The notes: a model not told the origin generated them from the sequence alone. A DNA stretch of 64,000 nucleotides from Rhodohalobacter sulfatireducens (GCF_022012475.1 NZ_JAKLWS010000011.1:1-64000), one strand, 5' to 3'. Positions 35,143 through 44,386 are shown, numbered from the stretch's first letter. Numbers and translations are program-made.

Positions 35143-35514
35143 TCAGAGAAATGCATATACCAGGAGAGCACCAAGGAGAATCGCCAAAATCGCACCAAAG
35201 TACCGGAATGGTTTAATAAAATTTACAGCCCAATCAATCAATTTCCGGAAATTGTTATGCCCGATCAAGATTAATGCAATAGCAGCGATAATTGCAAACC
35301 AGCCTAAAGTTTATATAGCAATAGGGTAATGAGAGATTGAAGCATAATAGATCAACAGAACTCCAAGAATCAGCCGAAGTGTAATTGCAAAGATGTGGAG
35401 CTTATAATTATTTGATTCACGTTTGAGGTAATCAAAAATGGAGTCCGGTTTAATTAGTATCCCAATTCCGGCGAGGATGATCAGAACTCCGAAGAGGATG
35501 ATAATTAGATCCAT
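35143..35514 (-). pseudogene. Small membrane protein interrupted by an in-frame stop
   Basis: The minus-strand frame from the ATG at 35514 encodes 67 residues ending HYPIAI, then TAA at 35311-35313. The same frame continues without interruption for 55 more codons (TLGWFAIIAAIALILIGHN...) to TGA at 35143. Both parts are hydrophobic helices with matching topology, so an intact gene of about 123 residues was probably broken by one substitution (for instance CAA to TAA). Four membrane segments are predicted overall. It lies 15 bases after the matrixin gene. No family is recognised. Confidence 0.65.
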
Positions 35515-35529
35515 TGTTGGATTAAAAAA

Positions 35530-36480
35530 TTACCTGCTTGTCTGCGATAAACCACATTTGTTTTGGATCGACTGAATATCCTGATCACTGAGTTTAAGTC
35601 TCTCTTCATTTTGCAGACGCATATTATAATTCATAATAGAAACGGGATTTTCATTATGGCTTAATCCCAAAACATGGCCAAATTCATGGGCCAAGACTAA
35701 TTTCAGTTTATCAAGGTTTTCGAATTGATAGATATTCACTTTTTTTTGATTCCCGACATTGGTATAAAACCCCTGGAAAAATGTTCTCGACTGCGAGTAA
35801 CGGTTTCGATACTGGAAAACATATTCATTCACTTCATCAGCATAATCATTCAGTTCTTCGGAGAGACGATTCAGATTCTGTTCCTCAGCCGTTAACTCTT
35901 CCTCCAATGGATCGAGTTTTTTCTCCAGGAACTCCATCTCTTTCTTCAAATTCTTTAAATTTTCATCATCATCCCGCGAAACAATTCCGTTGTTGGTTAA
36001 CCGGGAGAGACGGAGATTATATTCATTTACTTTGTTTGCATATTCCGTAAATGTGGTGTTGTATTGATTTAATTTTTCCCGAAATCTTACTGACTCCTGC
36101 TGGTAGTCTACCCTCATGGAGTAGTATTTCTTTCTCATCTCGTTGATCTGTTCGGAGAGCTTTTGTTCATTATCGGTAAATTTTTGCTCTTCACTGTAAA
36201 TTAGGTTAATAGCAACTTCACCGCTGTCACTATACTGGAGCAGATTTTTTTCAACCGCATCAGACCAAAGGTTCTCAATATTCCTCATGATATTTTTTAA
36301 CTCAGTTTCCTTGATATTGAAACGAGAATCTATGGTACCAATTCTCCAGGTAATCGGTTCTGAACATTCCGAAGAAATTGTATCGAGTGGGGCAGGGGGG
36401 GAGTTTGCTGAAACAGATAAGCCGGTGCTCTCTAAGAATAGCAGAAGTGAGATCAACAATATGGGCAGCGTAAGTCTCAT
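35530..36480 (-). CDS. Matrixin-like zinc metalloprotease with coiled-coil insert
   Basis: The 316-residue product starts with a signal peptide (residues 1-25). Residues about 90-225 are strongly coiled-coil with many E, K, Q and N residues. The C-terminal domain carries HEFGHVLGLSH at 265-275, the HExxHxxGxxH zinc site with catalytic E266, and the Met-turn SIMNYNM. This is the matrixin (M10-like) signature. The protease should act outside the cytoplasm. The coiled-coil replaces part of the usual catalytic N-domain spacing. It is 80 bases downstream of the kelch gene on the same strand, so they may be co-transcribed. Confidence 0.85.
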   Translation of the reverse strand: MRLTLPILLISLLLFLESTGLSVSANSPPAPLDTISSECSEPITWRIGTIDSRFNIKETELKNIMRNIENLWSDAVEKNLLQYSDSGEVAINLIYSEEQKFTDNEQKLSEQINEMRKKYYSMRVDYQQESVRFREKLNQYNTTFTEYANKVNEYNLRLSRLTNNGIVSRDDDENLKNLKKEMEFLEKKLDPLEEELTAEEQNLNRLSEELNDYADEVNEYVFQYRNRYSQSRTFFQGFYTNVGNQKKVNIYQFENLDKLKLVLAHEFGHVLGLSHNENPVSIMNYNMRLQNEERLKLSDQDIQSIQNKCGLSQTSR

Positions 36481-36560
36481 TCTCGAATCATTAAGAATTT
36501 TCGGCTAATACAGTAATATAACGATTTGATGAGCATTCGATTTTATTTTTTTGGAGTTGC

Positions 36561-37892
36561 TTATTGAATGGCTTTCACCTCGACGCTTAATGGTTCAGCA
36601 TTACCCAGTGGTTTGATGAACAGTGTTGCTTCAGAATCACCTGATCTGTTTCTAATCCATGTTACATCAATGGGAATATCCTGCCCCGGTGCAAGGATGA
36701 ATGGAGTTTTCATTGGCAGATCAAGCTCAAAATCTGTGGTATTATCTAACTGGATATAACTGATTAAACTGGCTTGGTTCCCATTTTGACTACTCAAAAT
36801 AACTTCTTTTCCACCGCGCTCACCCCCGGAAAATGAAATTGATTCAGACGAAACTGTCAGTTCAGCTTTGGTGAGCGGATTATTAGGGAACTCAGGATTT
36901 TCTATGTTCGAAAAAACTTCAAATGAAGTAAGCTCCGGTCCGCCTCCGCGATCACCACTTCCTGCGCCAACCACAAGCATATCCCCAACATTTATTGCTT
37001 GCGTGCCATGTCGTCCACGGTTCAGAGAGGGAAGAGATTCCCAGGTTCCGTTTGATATATCCAGGACTTCCACTTCGTTGTGAGCAGTTTGCTGGCTGCC
37101 ACTTTCCCCGCCAATAATTACCACATTATTTTGGTGAACGGCGGCAGCAATTCCGGCTCTTTCAGTTGGAATATCCCCGTCGGGAGATGGAAGTTCTGTC
37201 CACTCTCCGGTATCGAAGTCATATATATTTGTTTCGCTGATGGTTGTTTCAAACCCTCCGCCGCCGTATCCGGAGCGGCGCCCGCCTGCAACAACAAGTT
37301 TGTCATCAACCACAGCAGCATGAAGATGATCCCGTGACCTGGGTGCATTTGGCAATTCACGCCATAAATTGGTTTTCGGATCAAACTCGTCCAGCCAGCT
37401 CACCCAACCGGATGTGTGGCCATTGATAATTCCACAGGCTACATAAATTTTACCATTGTACACTACGGTTCCGGCAGCACCACGTCTGCGATTTTCTGGA
37501 ATTTCAGGCCCGGTACCCCATTTATCCAAAACCGGATCGTAAATGAGAATATGAGAAAGCGGTGTTTCATACGGCCATCCACCGGTCATTGCACCAACAA
37601 CGTACACAAGGCCATGCAACTCTACAGCCTGGATGTGATGAATTTCAAACGGCGGTTGAGCTCCCTCTGTCCACTCGTTCGTTTGGGTGTCATAAATATC
37701 TACCGGCTTCATTCCGCGTCCGCCAATCAAAATAAACTTATTGCCGGCTTGTACCAATGCATTCTCGTGCCTTTCGGTGGCACTGCCATAGGCTTCAAGT
37801 GTGTGCCAGTTGTAGGTTTGTGCGGTTACTTGGGTAGGGAAAAATGCTAAAATTGCAAAGAGCAAAGAAATAATAAGGCTTTTGAAATCCAT
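36561..37892 (-). CDS. Secreted kelch-repeat protein
   Basis: The 443-residue protein has a signal peptide (about 1-24, ending VTAQ) and about six kelch motifs, each with GG or G-rich turns and downstream Y/W: FILIGGRGMKPVDIYD, VYVVGAMTGGWP, IYVACGIINGH, LVVAGGRRSGYGG, VVIIGGESGSQQ and MLVVGAGSGDRGG. They fold as a beta-propeller. Residues from about 340 form an Ig-like tail (ISFSGGERGGKEVILSSQ). Kelch propellers usually bind proteins or glycans, and some are oxidases; no cofactor site is seen. The following genes encode a matrixin protease and a broken membrane protein. Confidence 0.85.
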   Translation of the reverse strand: MDFKSLIISLLFAILAFFPTQVTAQTYNWHTLEAYGSATERHENALVQAGNKFILIGGRGMKPVDIYDTQTNEWTEGAQPPFEIHHIQAVELHGLVYVVGAMTGGWPYETPLSHILIYDPVLDKWGTGPEIPENRRRGAAGTVVYNGKIYVACGIINGHTSGWVSWLDEFDPKTNLWRELPNAPRSRDHLHAAVVDDKLVVAGGRRSGYGGGGFETTISETNIYDFDTGEWTELPSPDGDIPTERAGIAAAVHQNNVVIIGGESGSQQTAHNEVEVLDISNGTWESLPSLNRGRHGTQAINVGDMLVVGAGSGDRGGGPELTSFEVFSNIENPEFPNNPLTKAELTVSSESISFSGGERGGKEVILSSQNGNQASLISYIQLDNTTDFELDLPMKTPFILAPGQDIPIDVTWIRNRSGDSEATLFIKPLGNAEPLSVEVKAIQ

Positions 37893-37990
37893 TTTTAGAG
37901 GAATGATGTGGAGAATTAATAAACGTTTTTAAAAGTATAATGAATTACAGTTGAAGCTTACAACTACAAGGCTCAAAAGTCTCAAATGAT

Positions 37991-38743
37991 TTAGAAATAG
38001 GTATAAAGCCCTACCGCGCGGTTTTTAATGCGTACCATTGAATCTTCATTATTCGATATGTTTGGAGGCCAGCCGACCGTTTTATTTGCATCCAGTAAAA
38101 CAGGTTCTTTTTTATATATCACATAGTCGAATTTACCATAATCGAACTGTAACTTCTCTCTTAAGGAAAGAATATCTGGATGTGGGTCAACAGTTCTCTC
38201 TATGTCGGTAACTGTGTGGTCCTTAACAATTGGATGTTCACCTTTGAGGCGTGCACAGCTCATCTGATCACCGAGGAAAAATAGAGTATGAACACAATAC
38301 AGTTCATCTTCCATTTCCGGTAAAAATTTTTGTATTACTAAACCAGGGTGGTGAAAATAGATGCGGGGGACCTCACTCAGATGATCATATACTTTATAGT
38401 CGAGAGCGGTTCTAATTGCAAGAGGTGACTTCTCATTGTTGAAACGATGAATAGCCTTTAGAACTTTGTCATGAATTTTGCCGACAATACCACCACGAGT
38501 GCGTTCAGGAATGCCGGCGCAGTTGTGGTCCGATTTAACAATGACCGGGCCATCCCAGTTGTCCTTTTTATTTAGCAGATGAGTACCGTAGGTGGATTTT
38601 CGAATATCTTTAATATTCCCATTAATCACTATTGGATATTTTTCAGCAAATTCAAGATACTTGTCCGGAACAATGGAAAGATCAACATGCATGAATAAAA
38701 GATCAGCCGGTACAAATCGATCTGTTCCAAAAAGGAAGATCAC
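37991..38743 (-). CDS. ATP-grasp-like protein, possibly 5'-truncated
   Basis: About 250 residues with ATP-grasp character: GPVIVKSDHNCAG (nucleotide-binding lysine region), GLVIQKFLPEMEDELYCVHT and the C-terminal metal motif FDYVIYKKEPVLLDANKT. The GTG at 38743 used here is internal: the frame continues upstream as EKIKHLISLLAEYWREDGHK, clearly part of the N-terminal domain, up to a TGA at 38822-38824, but no ATG, GTG or TTG is present there. Either a rare start (ATT at 38809 or CTG at 38779) is used, or the gene has lost its 5' end. The toxin-antitoxin promoter region lies immediately upstream, suggesting that insertion disturbed it. Ligated substrate unknown. Confidence 0.62.
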   Translation of the reverse strand: MIFLFGTDRFVPADLLFMHVDLSIVPDKYLEFAEKYPIVINGNIKDIRKSTYGTHLLNKKDNWDGPVIVKSDHNCAGIPERTRGGIVGKIHDKVLKAIHRFNNEKSPLAIRTALDYKVYDHLSEVPRIYFHHPGLVIQKFLPEMEDELYCVHTLFFLGDQMSCARLKGEHPIVKDHTVTDIERTVDPHPDILSLREKLQFDYGKFDYVIYKKEPVLLDANKTVGWPPNISNNEDSMVRIKNRAVGLYTYF

Positions 38744-38812
38744 TTTATGACCATCTTCGCGCCAATATTCTGCAAGCAGAGATATTAGATGCTTTATTTT
38801 TTCGGAAATGTG

Positions 38813-38829
38813 TGTACGTTGTCAGTACA
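38813..38829. promoter_or_regulatory. Candidate operator upstream of the antitoxin gene
   Basis: TGTAC (38813-38817) and GTACA (38825-38829) form an inverted repeat with a 7-base spacer, about 26 bases before the antitoxin ATG. Antitoxins of this DUF1778 type bind palindromes in their own promoter, so autoregulation is a reasonable inference. Confidence 0.4.
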
Positions 38830-38854
38830 AATTCAAAATAAAGTGATATAAACT

Positions 38855-39121
38855 ATGTCTGTTAAAAGTAAAAGCTTAAATATGAGGATCTCAGAATCCG
38901 ATAAACAAACCTTACATAGAGCTGCAAGTATTTTGGGGGTTAACTTAACTTCTTTTGTATTGCAGTCAGCCATGAAAAAAGCTCAGGAAACTTTAGATCA
39001 TGAAAAGCGGATTGAACTTACCAAGCGTGATATGAAAAGGTTACTTGAAATAATGGATTCTACAGAACCGGATGAGAATCTGTCTGAGGCATTTGCTCAT
39101 TACAACGCGAAGATCAGTTAG
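38855..39121 (+). CDS. DUF1778 antitoxin (TacA-like)
   Basis: This 88-residue protein has an N-terminal ribbon-helix-helix DNA-binding region, SLNMRISESDKQTLHRAASI, then SFVLQSAMKKAQETL, matching the DUF1778 antitoxin family. The C-terminal extension (LLEIMDSTEPDENLSEAFAH) is the acidic tail that neutralises the GNAT toxin by blocking its acetyl-CoA site. The toxin gene begins one base after the stop, giving a tight bicistron. Function as an antitoxin and autorepressor follows from family knowledge and position. Confidence 0.9.
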   Translation: MSVKSKSLNMRISESDKQTLHRAASILGVNLTSFVLQSAMKKAQETLDHEKRIELTKRDMKRLLEIMDSTEPDENLSEAFAHYNAKIS

Positions 39122-39616
39122 ATGGCAGACATCAGATTTGAGAGGCTTACAAGGGGGCATAATAGAAAAAAATTTGATTGCGGAGAGGAACATTTAAATA
39201 CATACATACAAAGATTTACTCGTCAGAATGCGGAAAAAGACGTAAGTAAAACGTATGTATTAACCAATGATGAACAAGACATATTAGGTTTTTATTCAAT
39301 AAGTACGGCGAGTTTGGAGTACGATGCATTCCCGGAAAATGATGGGTTGCCGAAATATTCAATTCCAAGCGCATTAATAGGTCGATTAGCAGTTAATCAA
39401 AACCATCAAGGAAATGGTTATGGAAAATTATTGCTGATTGACGCTCTAAAAAGAATAGTAGAGATATCGGAGGAGGTTGGTATACATTGTATTACAGTAG
39501 ATGCAAAAGATGATAATGCTAGGAAATTTTACGAAAATTTTGTTTTCGAAGAGTTATTGGTTGAAACAAATCATCTTTACATCTCTATAGAAAAGGTGAG
39601 AAATTCAATGTTTTAG
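39122..39616 (+). CDS. GNAT toxin (TacT-like acetyltransferase)
   Basis: This 164-residue GNAT-fold protein has the acetyl-CoA-binding loop RLAVNQNHQGNGYG (88-101; Q/RxxGxG/A type) and a likely catalytic tyrosine at Y137 in ARKFYENF. It starts RFERLTRGHNRKKFDCGEEH, the typical opening of TacT-type toxins. These acetylate aminoacyl-tRNAs and block translation, arresting growth. The gene is directly downstream of the DUF1778 antitoxin. It could stabilise this locus. The module seems foreign relative to the ATP-grasp gene it abuts. Confidence 0.88.
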   Translation: MADIRFERLTRGHNRKKFDCGEEHLNTYIQRFTRQNAEKDVSKTYVLTNDEQDILGFYSISTASLEYDAFPENDGLPKYSIPSALIGRLAVNQNHQGNGYGKLLLIDALKRIVEISEEVGIHCITVDAKDDNARKFYENFVFEELLVETNHLYISIEKVRNSMF

Positions 39617-39851
39617 TTTCTTACTTAACAGGGGTTATCGATCATTTACAAGGGGTTTTTGGATTAGCGGCTCATACAGCAAGAGAAGTAAAAGCATCTG
39701 CTAATTATTTTGATCTGTCATTATGAAGAATAATGGTTTGAAGTTTATCCAAATTTTGGGTTTTGGACATCATTGATCATCCCCCATTACCCCCTGAACA
39801 CTGGATAAAAAGTTCAAATTTGAAGAAAGGATATGGATTATACATTGGTAC

Positions 39852-39873
39852 CTCGTGGCTCTGCCACGGGGTA
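39852..39873. repeat. GC-rich hairpin upstream of glycosylase 3' end
   Basis: CCTCGTGG and GCCACGGGG pair (one G-U) around CTCT. It lies between the toxin gene and the 3' end of the glycosylase gene. No long T-run is present on either strand, so it may be a REP-like hairpin rather than a terminator. 39617-39851 holds no visible gene. Confidence 0.35.
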
Positions 39874-39893
39874 GTTCATTTTTAGAGGAATCA

Positions 39894-40673
39894 TCATGAT
39901 GGCTTACAACCCAATTCATCATACCGTTTTCTAACTTTCTGTACATCTTCCCAAGTAGGGCGCTTCCACTGGGGATTTCTAAGCAGAGCAGCGGGGTGAT
40001 ATGTGACCGTCAACTCAGCTCCGCGGAAAGGGTAAAACTGTCCTCGTAAGTTTCGAAGTGAATCCTCTTTTTTAAGAAGTGTAGTTCCTGATACTTTGCC
40101 TACACACAATATAATTTTGGGATCGATCAGGTCTATCTGCCGCATCAGGTAGGGCAGGCTTCGAAGTCGTTCATCCGGGTTAGGATTTCGGTTGCCCGGC
40201 GGACGGTGTTTCAAAATATTGGCGATATATACATCCTCCCTGTCAAAGTCGATCGCCTTTAAAATCTTATTTAACAACTGGCCGGCTTTTCCAACAAAAG
40301 GTTCACCTTGACGATCCTCTTCTTGTCCCGGCGCTTCACCTATAATCATTAAGTCTGCATTTGGATTCCCAACACCAAAAACCAGGTTCGTATTTTCGAG
40401 GTCGGTTTTAAGTTCTTTGGCACTTTTGCATAGATCCCGAAGTTCTTTTAAGGAGCTGCAAGCCTCCAATTTTTCTTCCAAAGATGTTGGTTCTTCAGAG
40501 ACTTTTGTGGAGTATCCCTCTGCTTCTTCCTCTACTATTGGTTTGCTCTCCGTTTTTACCTCTTCGTGATTGATTTCATCAGCTTCAGTGATTGTAAAAG
40601 CCCCATAGACTTCTTTCTCATATTCAAGAAACCTGAGAATATCTTCGTAGAGTTGTTCTTTTTTATCGCTCAT
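39894..40673 (-). CDS. Family-4-like uracil-DNA glycosylase without Fe-S cysteines
   Basis: The 259-residue protein has an acidic, low-complexity N-terminus (about 1-70) and a family-4 UDG domain: VFGVGNPNADLMIIGEAPGQ then EEDRQGEPFVGKAGQLL (motif A at 112-120), IANILKHRPPGNRNP and YHPAALLRNPQWKRP (motif B). It should remove uracil from DNA. The [4Fe-4S] cysteines of the family are missing: KHRPP replaces KCRPP (H155), the N-terminal CxxC is absent (LCKSAKEL) and the fourth site is not Cys. Either a cluster-free variant or a divergent activity is likely. No operon partner. Confidence 0.82.
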   Translation of the reverse strand: MSDKKEQLYEDILRFLEYEKEVYGAFTITEADEINHEEVKTESKPIVEEEAEGYSTKVSEEPTSLEEKLEACSSLKELRDLCKSAKELKTDLENTNLVFGVGNPNADLMIIGEAPGQEEDRQGEPFVGKAGQLLNKILKAIDFDREDVYIANILKHRPPGNRNPNPDERLRSLPYLMRQIDLIDPKIILCVGKVSGTTLLKKEDSLRNLRGQFYPFRGAELTVTYHPAALLRNPQWKRPTWEDVQKVRKRYDELGCKPS

Positions 40674-40756
40674 TGGAATCCATTTTATAAGAAGGTAATT
40701 GGTGGCTGGAATGGAATCAAGTGCTTTGACCCATCCCCTCAGTCCCCTTGCCTATT

Positions 40757-40811
40757 CCGTAAAATAACGAAACAAGGAAGGGGAGGTAAAAGTCCCTCCT
40801 TGTTTTTACGG
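40757..40811. repeat. Palindromic intergenic repeat
   Basis: AAACAAGGA (40770-40778) and TCCTTGTTT (40797-40805) form a perfect stem, with an outer pair CCGTAAAA (40757-40764)/TTTTACGG (40804-40811). Flanking GC-rich text continues to about 40850. This is probably another dispersed palindromic element; a T-run also allows terminator function. Confidence 0.55.
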
Positions 40812-40947
40812 TCATTTGCGGAAAAATGGGGAGAGATTTAGGGTGGGTCCGAAAAGAGGTGATCAAATGATGAGGCATAAGCCATAGTCATCCCCCTGAA
40901 TCAACGATGTTGTTTCTTTCCCCCTTCGAAACGGGAGTTTTTGTAAA

Positions 40948-43900
40948 TCAAGGCAAGCTTTCCTGTTCTAGTCGTCTCAACCGCTCAAAGTATTGTTCAA
41001 TAAGCCGCTGGTATTTTTCAGAAAAGCGAGTAAAATTTGGATCCTGCATTCGGGCACGGATCTCCTGTTGCAGTTCCTCAAGTGTGATATCGGGCGGCAG
41101 GATACGTTCAAATTCAGAAGCACTGGTGCCTTCGCGCTGATCCTCCTCACCGCGTTGCTGCATCGCATCTTCTGCACTCAACATTCGGGAAAGAATATTT
41201 TGTTGTCGTTCAATCATCAGCGGATCTGTCACGCCACCCCGCATATCATTGATGGAATCCTCCATATCCTCCATCATTCTTTGGAGCTCACTCAGCATTC
41301 TGTCCCCCTGTTGGAGAGCTCCGCTTCGCTGTAGCTCTTCAAGCTGCTTGCGAATCTCATTTTGCTGCCTTGCCATCTGGTTTAACCGTTCCGACTGTTC
41401 ACGGTTCAATCGATCTCCCTGGACGTCATTAATCATCTGCTGCAGTTGTTGGTTGAGCTGCTGCTGATTTCCGGACATATCTTGTAACTGCTGAACCATC
41501 TGCTGCATGGTCATACCACCACTTCCGGCTCCACCACCTCCCTGTTGATTCATCAACTGGTCGAGGAGGGATGCAACCATCGAGGTCAAATCGTTTATAC
41601 CGCCCAATGCTTCCCGCGAAGCTACCGTTGAACCGCGTTGACTCCGCTCCACCATTTCATCCATCGTACGGTTAAGCTTTCGTTCAACATCCTCTTTTTT
41701 TCGATTAATTTGATTGGGAATCCCTGGAATCTCAGATGAAACCTCAAAAAGTGTATCGGCAACAGCAGTAAACTGATCATTTACGTTTTGTTGAACTCTT
41801 GCAAGCTCAATGTACCCCTGGCTTCGGCTGCGTGTGTCGGTAACTGTTTGTGCCAAATACTCTTCCATGTTTGACAATTCAAGCAGTGTATAGAGTGATC
41901 GCTGAAGGGCAAGAATGTTAACCTGCAGCTGCTGTCCGCTCATTTGCTGAATGGATGATCGGAATTTGTCTGCCTCTTTTTGAAGCGTTTGACTAATCTG
42001 CTGCTGTTGCTGCTGCATCTGCTCGTTTGGAGAATTTTGCCCCTCCTGCATCTCACTTTCGCTTTTGTCCTGTAATTGATCCATCTCCTGCCGAGTAGAA
42101 TCCAGTTGTTGTTGCGAACTTTTCTTTAATTCTTCCAGTCGTTCTCTTGCGTTTTCAGGGGGATTGCTGTCCAGGTTTTCAAGCTGTTCCTCAACAGAAT
42201 CCATATCCTGTTTTACAGTTTCCATTTCGTTTGAAAGCTGCTCGAGAGAGCTATCCTCTTTCGGCTGCATACGTTCCGCCATATCTTCATATTGGCGAGC
42301 CAGTTTGTCCAGGTCGCTGTTCATTTTAAGTCGTTTGAACAGCTCAACAGTTCGCTTTAAACGCTCCTGGTACAGATTTTCATTGAACGAAACGTTTTCA
42401 AGTGCCTGCTCCAGATCCTGTGGCGAGAGGTTTTCTAAAGCCTGCTGTAATTCTTCCATCGCTTCTTGAAGGGCCGGGTCATCCAGTTCTTCCATCAACT
42501 GTTGAAGTTCCCGGTAAGCCTGTTGAGTCTCCTGGGATACTCGATTGCTTTGCTCCATTTCGCTGCGAAGTTGCCGGAATTTTTCATTCAGGTTCTTAAC
42601 AGTTTCATCAATCTGTTGCTGACGCTCCTGAACCTCTTCCAGCATCTGTTGTTCTTCAAATCCACCCTGCGGGTTTTGACGGAGTTTGTCCAAGAACTCC
42701 TGGTATTGGTTCTCCATATCATCAAACTGCTCGGATACCTCATCTAATTCACTTTGAACGTCTTGTTCCTGCTCATCCAATTCATCAAAATATTCGGTGA
42801 GTGAGGGAATCTGCACAATCACTTCAGATGACTCACTCATCTTAGCACCAGAAATTTGGTCATTATCCCACACTCGAATACTGAATGCCAGTTGATCGCG
42901 TGGCTTTAGGTCAAATTGTTCAAGATCCCATTGAAAGCGCGTAACTCTTCCGTTTGTTGGTTTGTTGAGCCGGATTGATCCTGTTTGAGGTTCTTCTGTA
43001 AATGCCTGTTGATGGCTCCAGGTCAGGTCTGCTCGCGACAAGCCAAAATCATCCGTTGCCTGGAATATAATTTCTAATTCAGTCGGGTCGGTTTTCATCA
43101 CCGTCCCGGTTGGTTCCTGGATTACGATGACGGGATATTGGTCTTCCTGAACATTCAAAATGGTTCGGAACGGATTCCTGTTTTTTAGCCCCTCCTCATC
43201 CGTCATTGCAAAGATAAGCGTATCCGTTTCTTCCGGGTTGATAGATACCTCAAATTGGCTTTCAACCGAACCCGAGTGCTGCATTTCAAGAGTATCACTC
43301 AGAGTAATCATTTCTACAAATTGCACGGGTTTGTTGGTAGTACCCGTGAAGCTAAGTTCAGAGCCCGGATATAAACTAATCTCTGAGAATGGGTATTCAT
43401 TTTCGGAAACCGGTAACCCGGTGTAGGGGGGAGGTGTGACCGATGCTGTTAACTGATCAAAACGAGGTTGAAGTTGTACATCAATTCTGTAATCCTGACT
43501 TACAAAATCGTCCATCACTAATCGATAGGTTACATCATTCGTCAACTCTATTCCGGACGATTGAAATACACCATTTTCTGTTTGCTGCATCTGCCTCTGC
43601 CGATAGTTTTCTTCAACATCTGTTTTAAACTCAAGGACGGATTCACTTGGGAGATAACCATCCTCAAACCGGATGGAAACAGTTGCTTCAGATCCGTGTT
43701 CGATCGTTGTATCAGCAGGAGAGATTGTAAATGAAAAGGGGTTTGGCTGCTCGTAACTGTTCCAAAAATGGAGAGTACGTAAACTTTCAGAAGGCAGAGA
43801 AAATGCCACAATAAGTGCAAATACAGTGGCCAATCCCGAAGCCATTAAACTAAGTTGTGACAGTTTATGAACCCTGGACCGATTGATGAATTCCTTTAAG

Positions 43901-44325
43901 TTTTTTCTGAGACCCCCCAATTCTACATGTTTCAAATTGGCAGATATTGCAGCGGCATAAAACCTTGATCTCTTCTGTTTATCATCAAGGTACAGGTCAA
44001 TTGCGCTATGCACTTCATCTTGTCCGTAGGAAGCAAAAAAATCTTCAATAAACGACTTAAAAGAATCAGTACGAACGGTTTTGGATAGATGATAGACCGC
44101 AAAGGATGAGCCGGCTATCAAAACAAATAACAGGATCGATTTTACCATTGCAGAGAGATAGAAACTGCTCTCTATAAGAACTACGAGAAACAAAGCAGCT
44201 AAAAGAATGGCTGTAAACGTAGCAACTTGGGCAGTGCGCTTTTTTCCCGTTATTTTTTGGTGAAAAGACCGCAGAAGAGATACTATCTCACGCGCTTTCG
44301 ATTCTGTCTTTTTTTGGTTGTGCAT
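40948..44325 (-). CDS. Large DUF4175-like membrane coiled-coil protein
   Basis: The 1125-residue protein has two N-terminal membrane helices (about 38-80) and a third near 155-175. Next comes a long beta-rich region (about 180-510) and then an extended coiled-coil and glutamine/glutamate-rich tail, including runs such as EQMQQQQQQISQ. The layout (helices, extracytoplasmic domain, Gln-rich tail) matches DUF4175 proteins of Bacteroidota and Alphaproteobacteria, whose role is unknown; envelope assembly or gliding has been suggested only by context elsewhere. It is monocistronic and precedes the metallo-beta-lactamase gene by about 60 bases on the opposite side of its stop. Confidence 0.72.
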   Translation of the reverse strand: MHNQKKTESKAREIVSLLRSFHQKITGKKRTAQVATFTAILLAALFLVVLIESSFYLSAMVKSILLFVLIAGSSFAVYHLSKTVRTDSFKSFIEDFFASYGQDEVHSAIDLYLDDKQKRSRFYAAAISANLKHVELGGLRKNLKEFINRSRVHKLSQLSLMASGLATVFALIVAFSLPSESLRTLHFWNSYEQPNPFSFTISPADTTIEHGSEATVSIRFEDGYLPSESVLEFKTDVEENYRQRQMQQTENGVFQSSGIELTNDVTYRLVMDDFVSQDYRIDVQLQPRFDQLTASVTPPPYTGLPVSENEYPFSEISLYPGSELSFTGTTNKPVQFVEMITLSDTLEMQHSGSVESQFEVSINPEETDTLIFAMTDEEGLKNRNPFRTILNVQEDQYPVIVIQEPTGTVMKTDPTELEIIFQATDDFGLSRADLTWSHQQAFTEEPQTGSIRLNKPTNGRVTRFQWDLEQFDLKPRDQLAFSIRVWDNDQISGAKMSESSEVIVQIPSLTEYFDELDEQEQDVQSELDEVSEQFDDMENQYQEFLDKLRQNPQGGFEEQQMLEEVQERQQQIDETVKNLNEKFRQLRSEMEQSNRVSQETQQAYRELQQLMEELDDPALQEAMEELQQALENLSPQDLEQALENVSFNENLYQERLKRTVELFKRLKMNSDLDKLARQYEDMAERMQPKEDSSLEQLSNEMETVKQDMDSVEEQLENLDSNPPENARERLEELKKSSQQQLDSTRQEMDQLQDKSESEMQEGQNSPNEQMQQQQQQISQTLQKEADKFRSSIQQMSGQQLQVNILALQRSLYTLLELSNMEEYLAQTVTDTRSRSQGYIELARVQQNVNDQFTAVADTLFEVSSEIPGIPNQINRKKEDVERKLNRTMDEMVERSQRGSTVASREALGGINDLTSMVASLLDQLMNQQGGGGAGSGGMTMQQMVQQLQDMSGNQQQLNQQLQQMINDVQGDRLNREQSERLNQMARQQNEIRKQLEELQRSGALQQGDRMLSELQRMMEDMEDSINDMRGGVTDPLMIERQQNILSRMLSAEDAMQQRGEEDQREGTSASEFERILPPDITLEELQQEIRARMQDPNFTRFSEKYQRLIEQYFERLRRLEQESLP

Positions 44326-44386
44326 AGTTGCACTTTTTAGTCTGGGTTATATTAAAATACAGGTCACTAACGGATAAAATGCCAAT

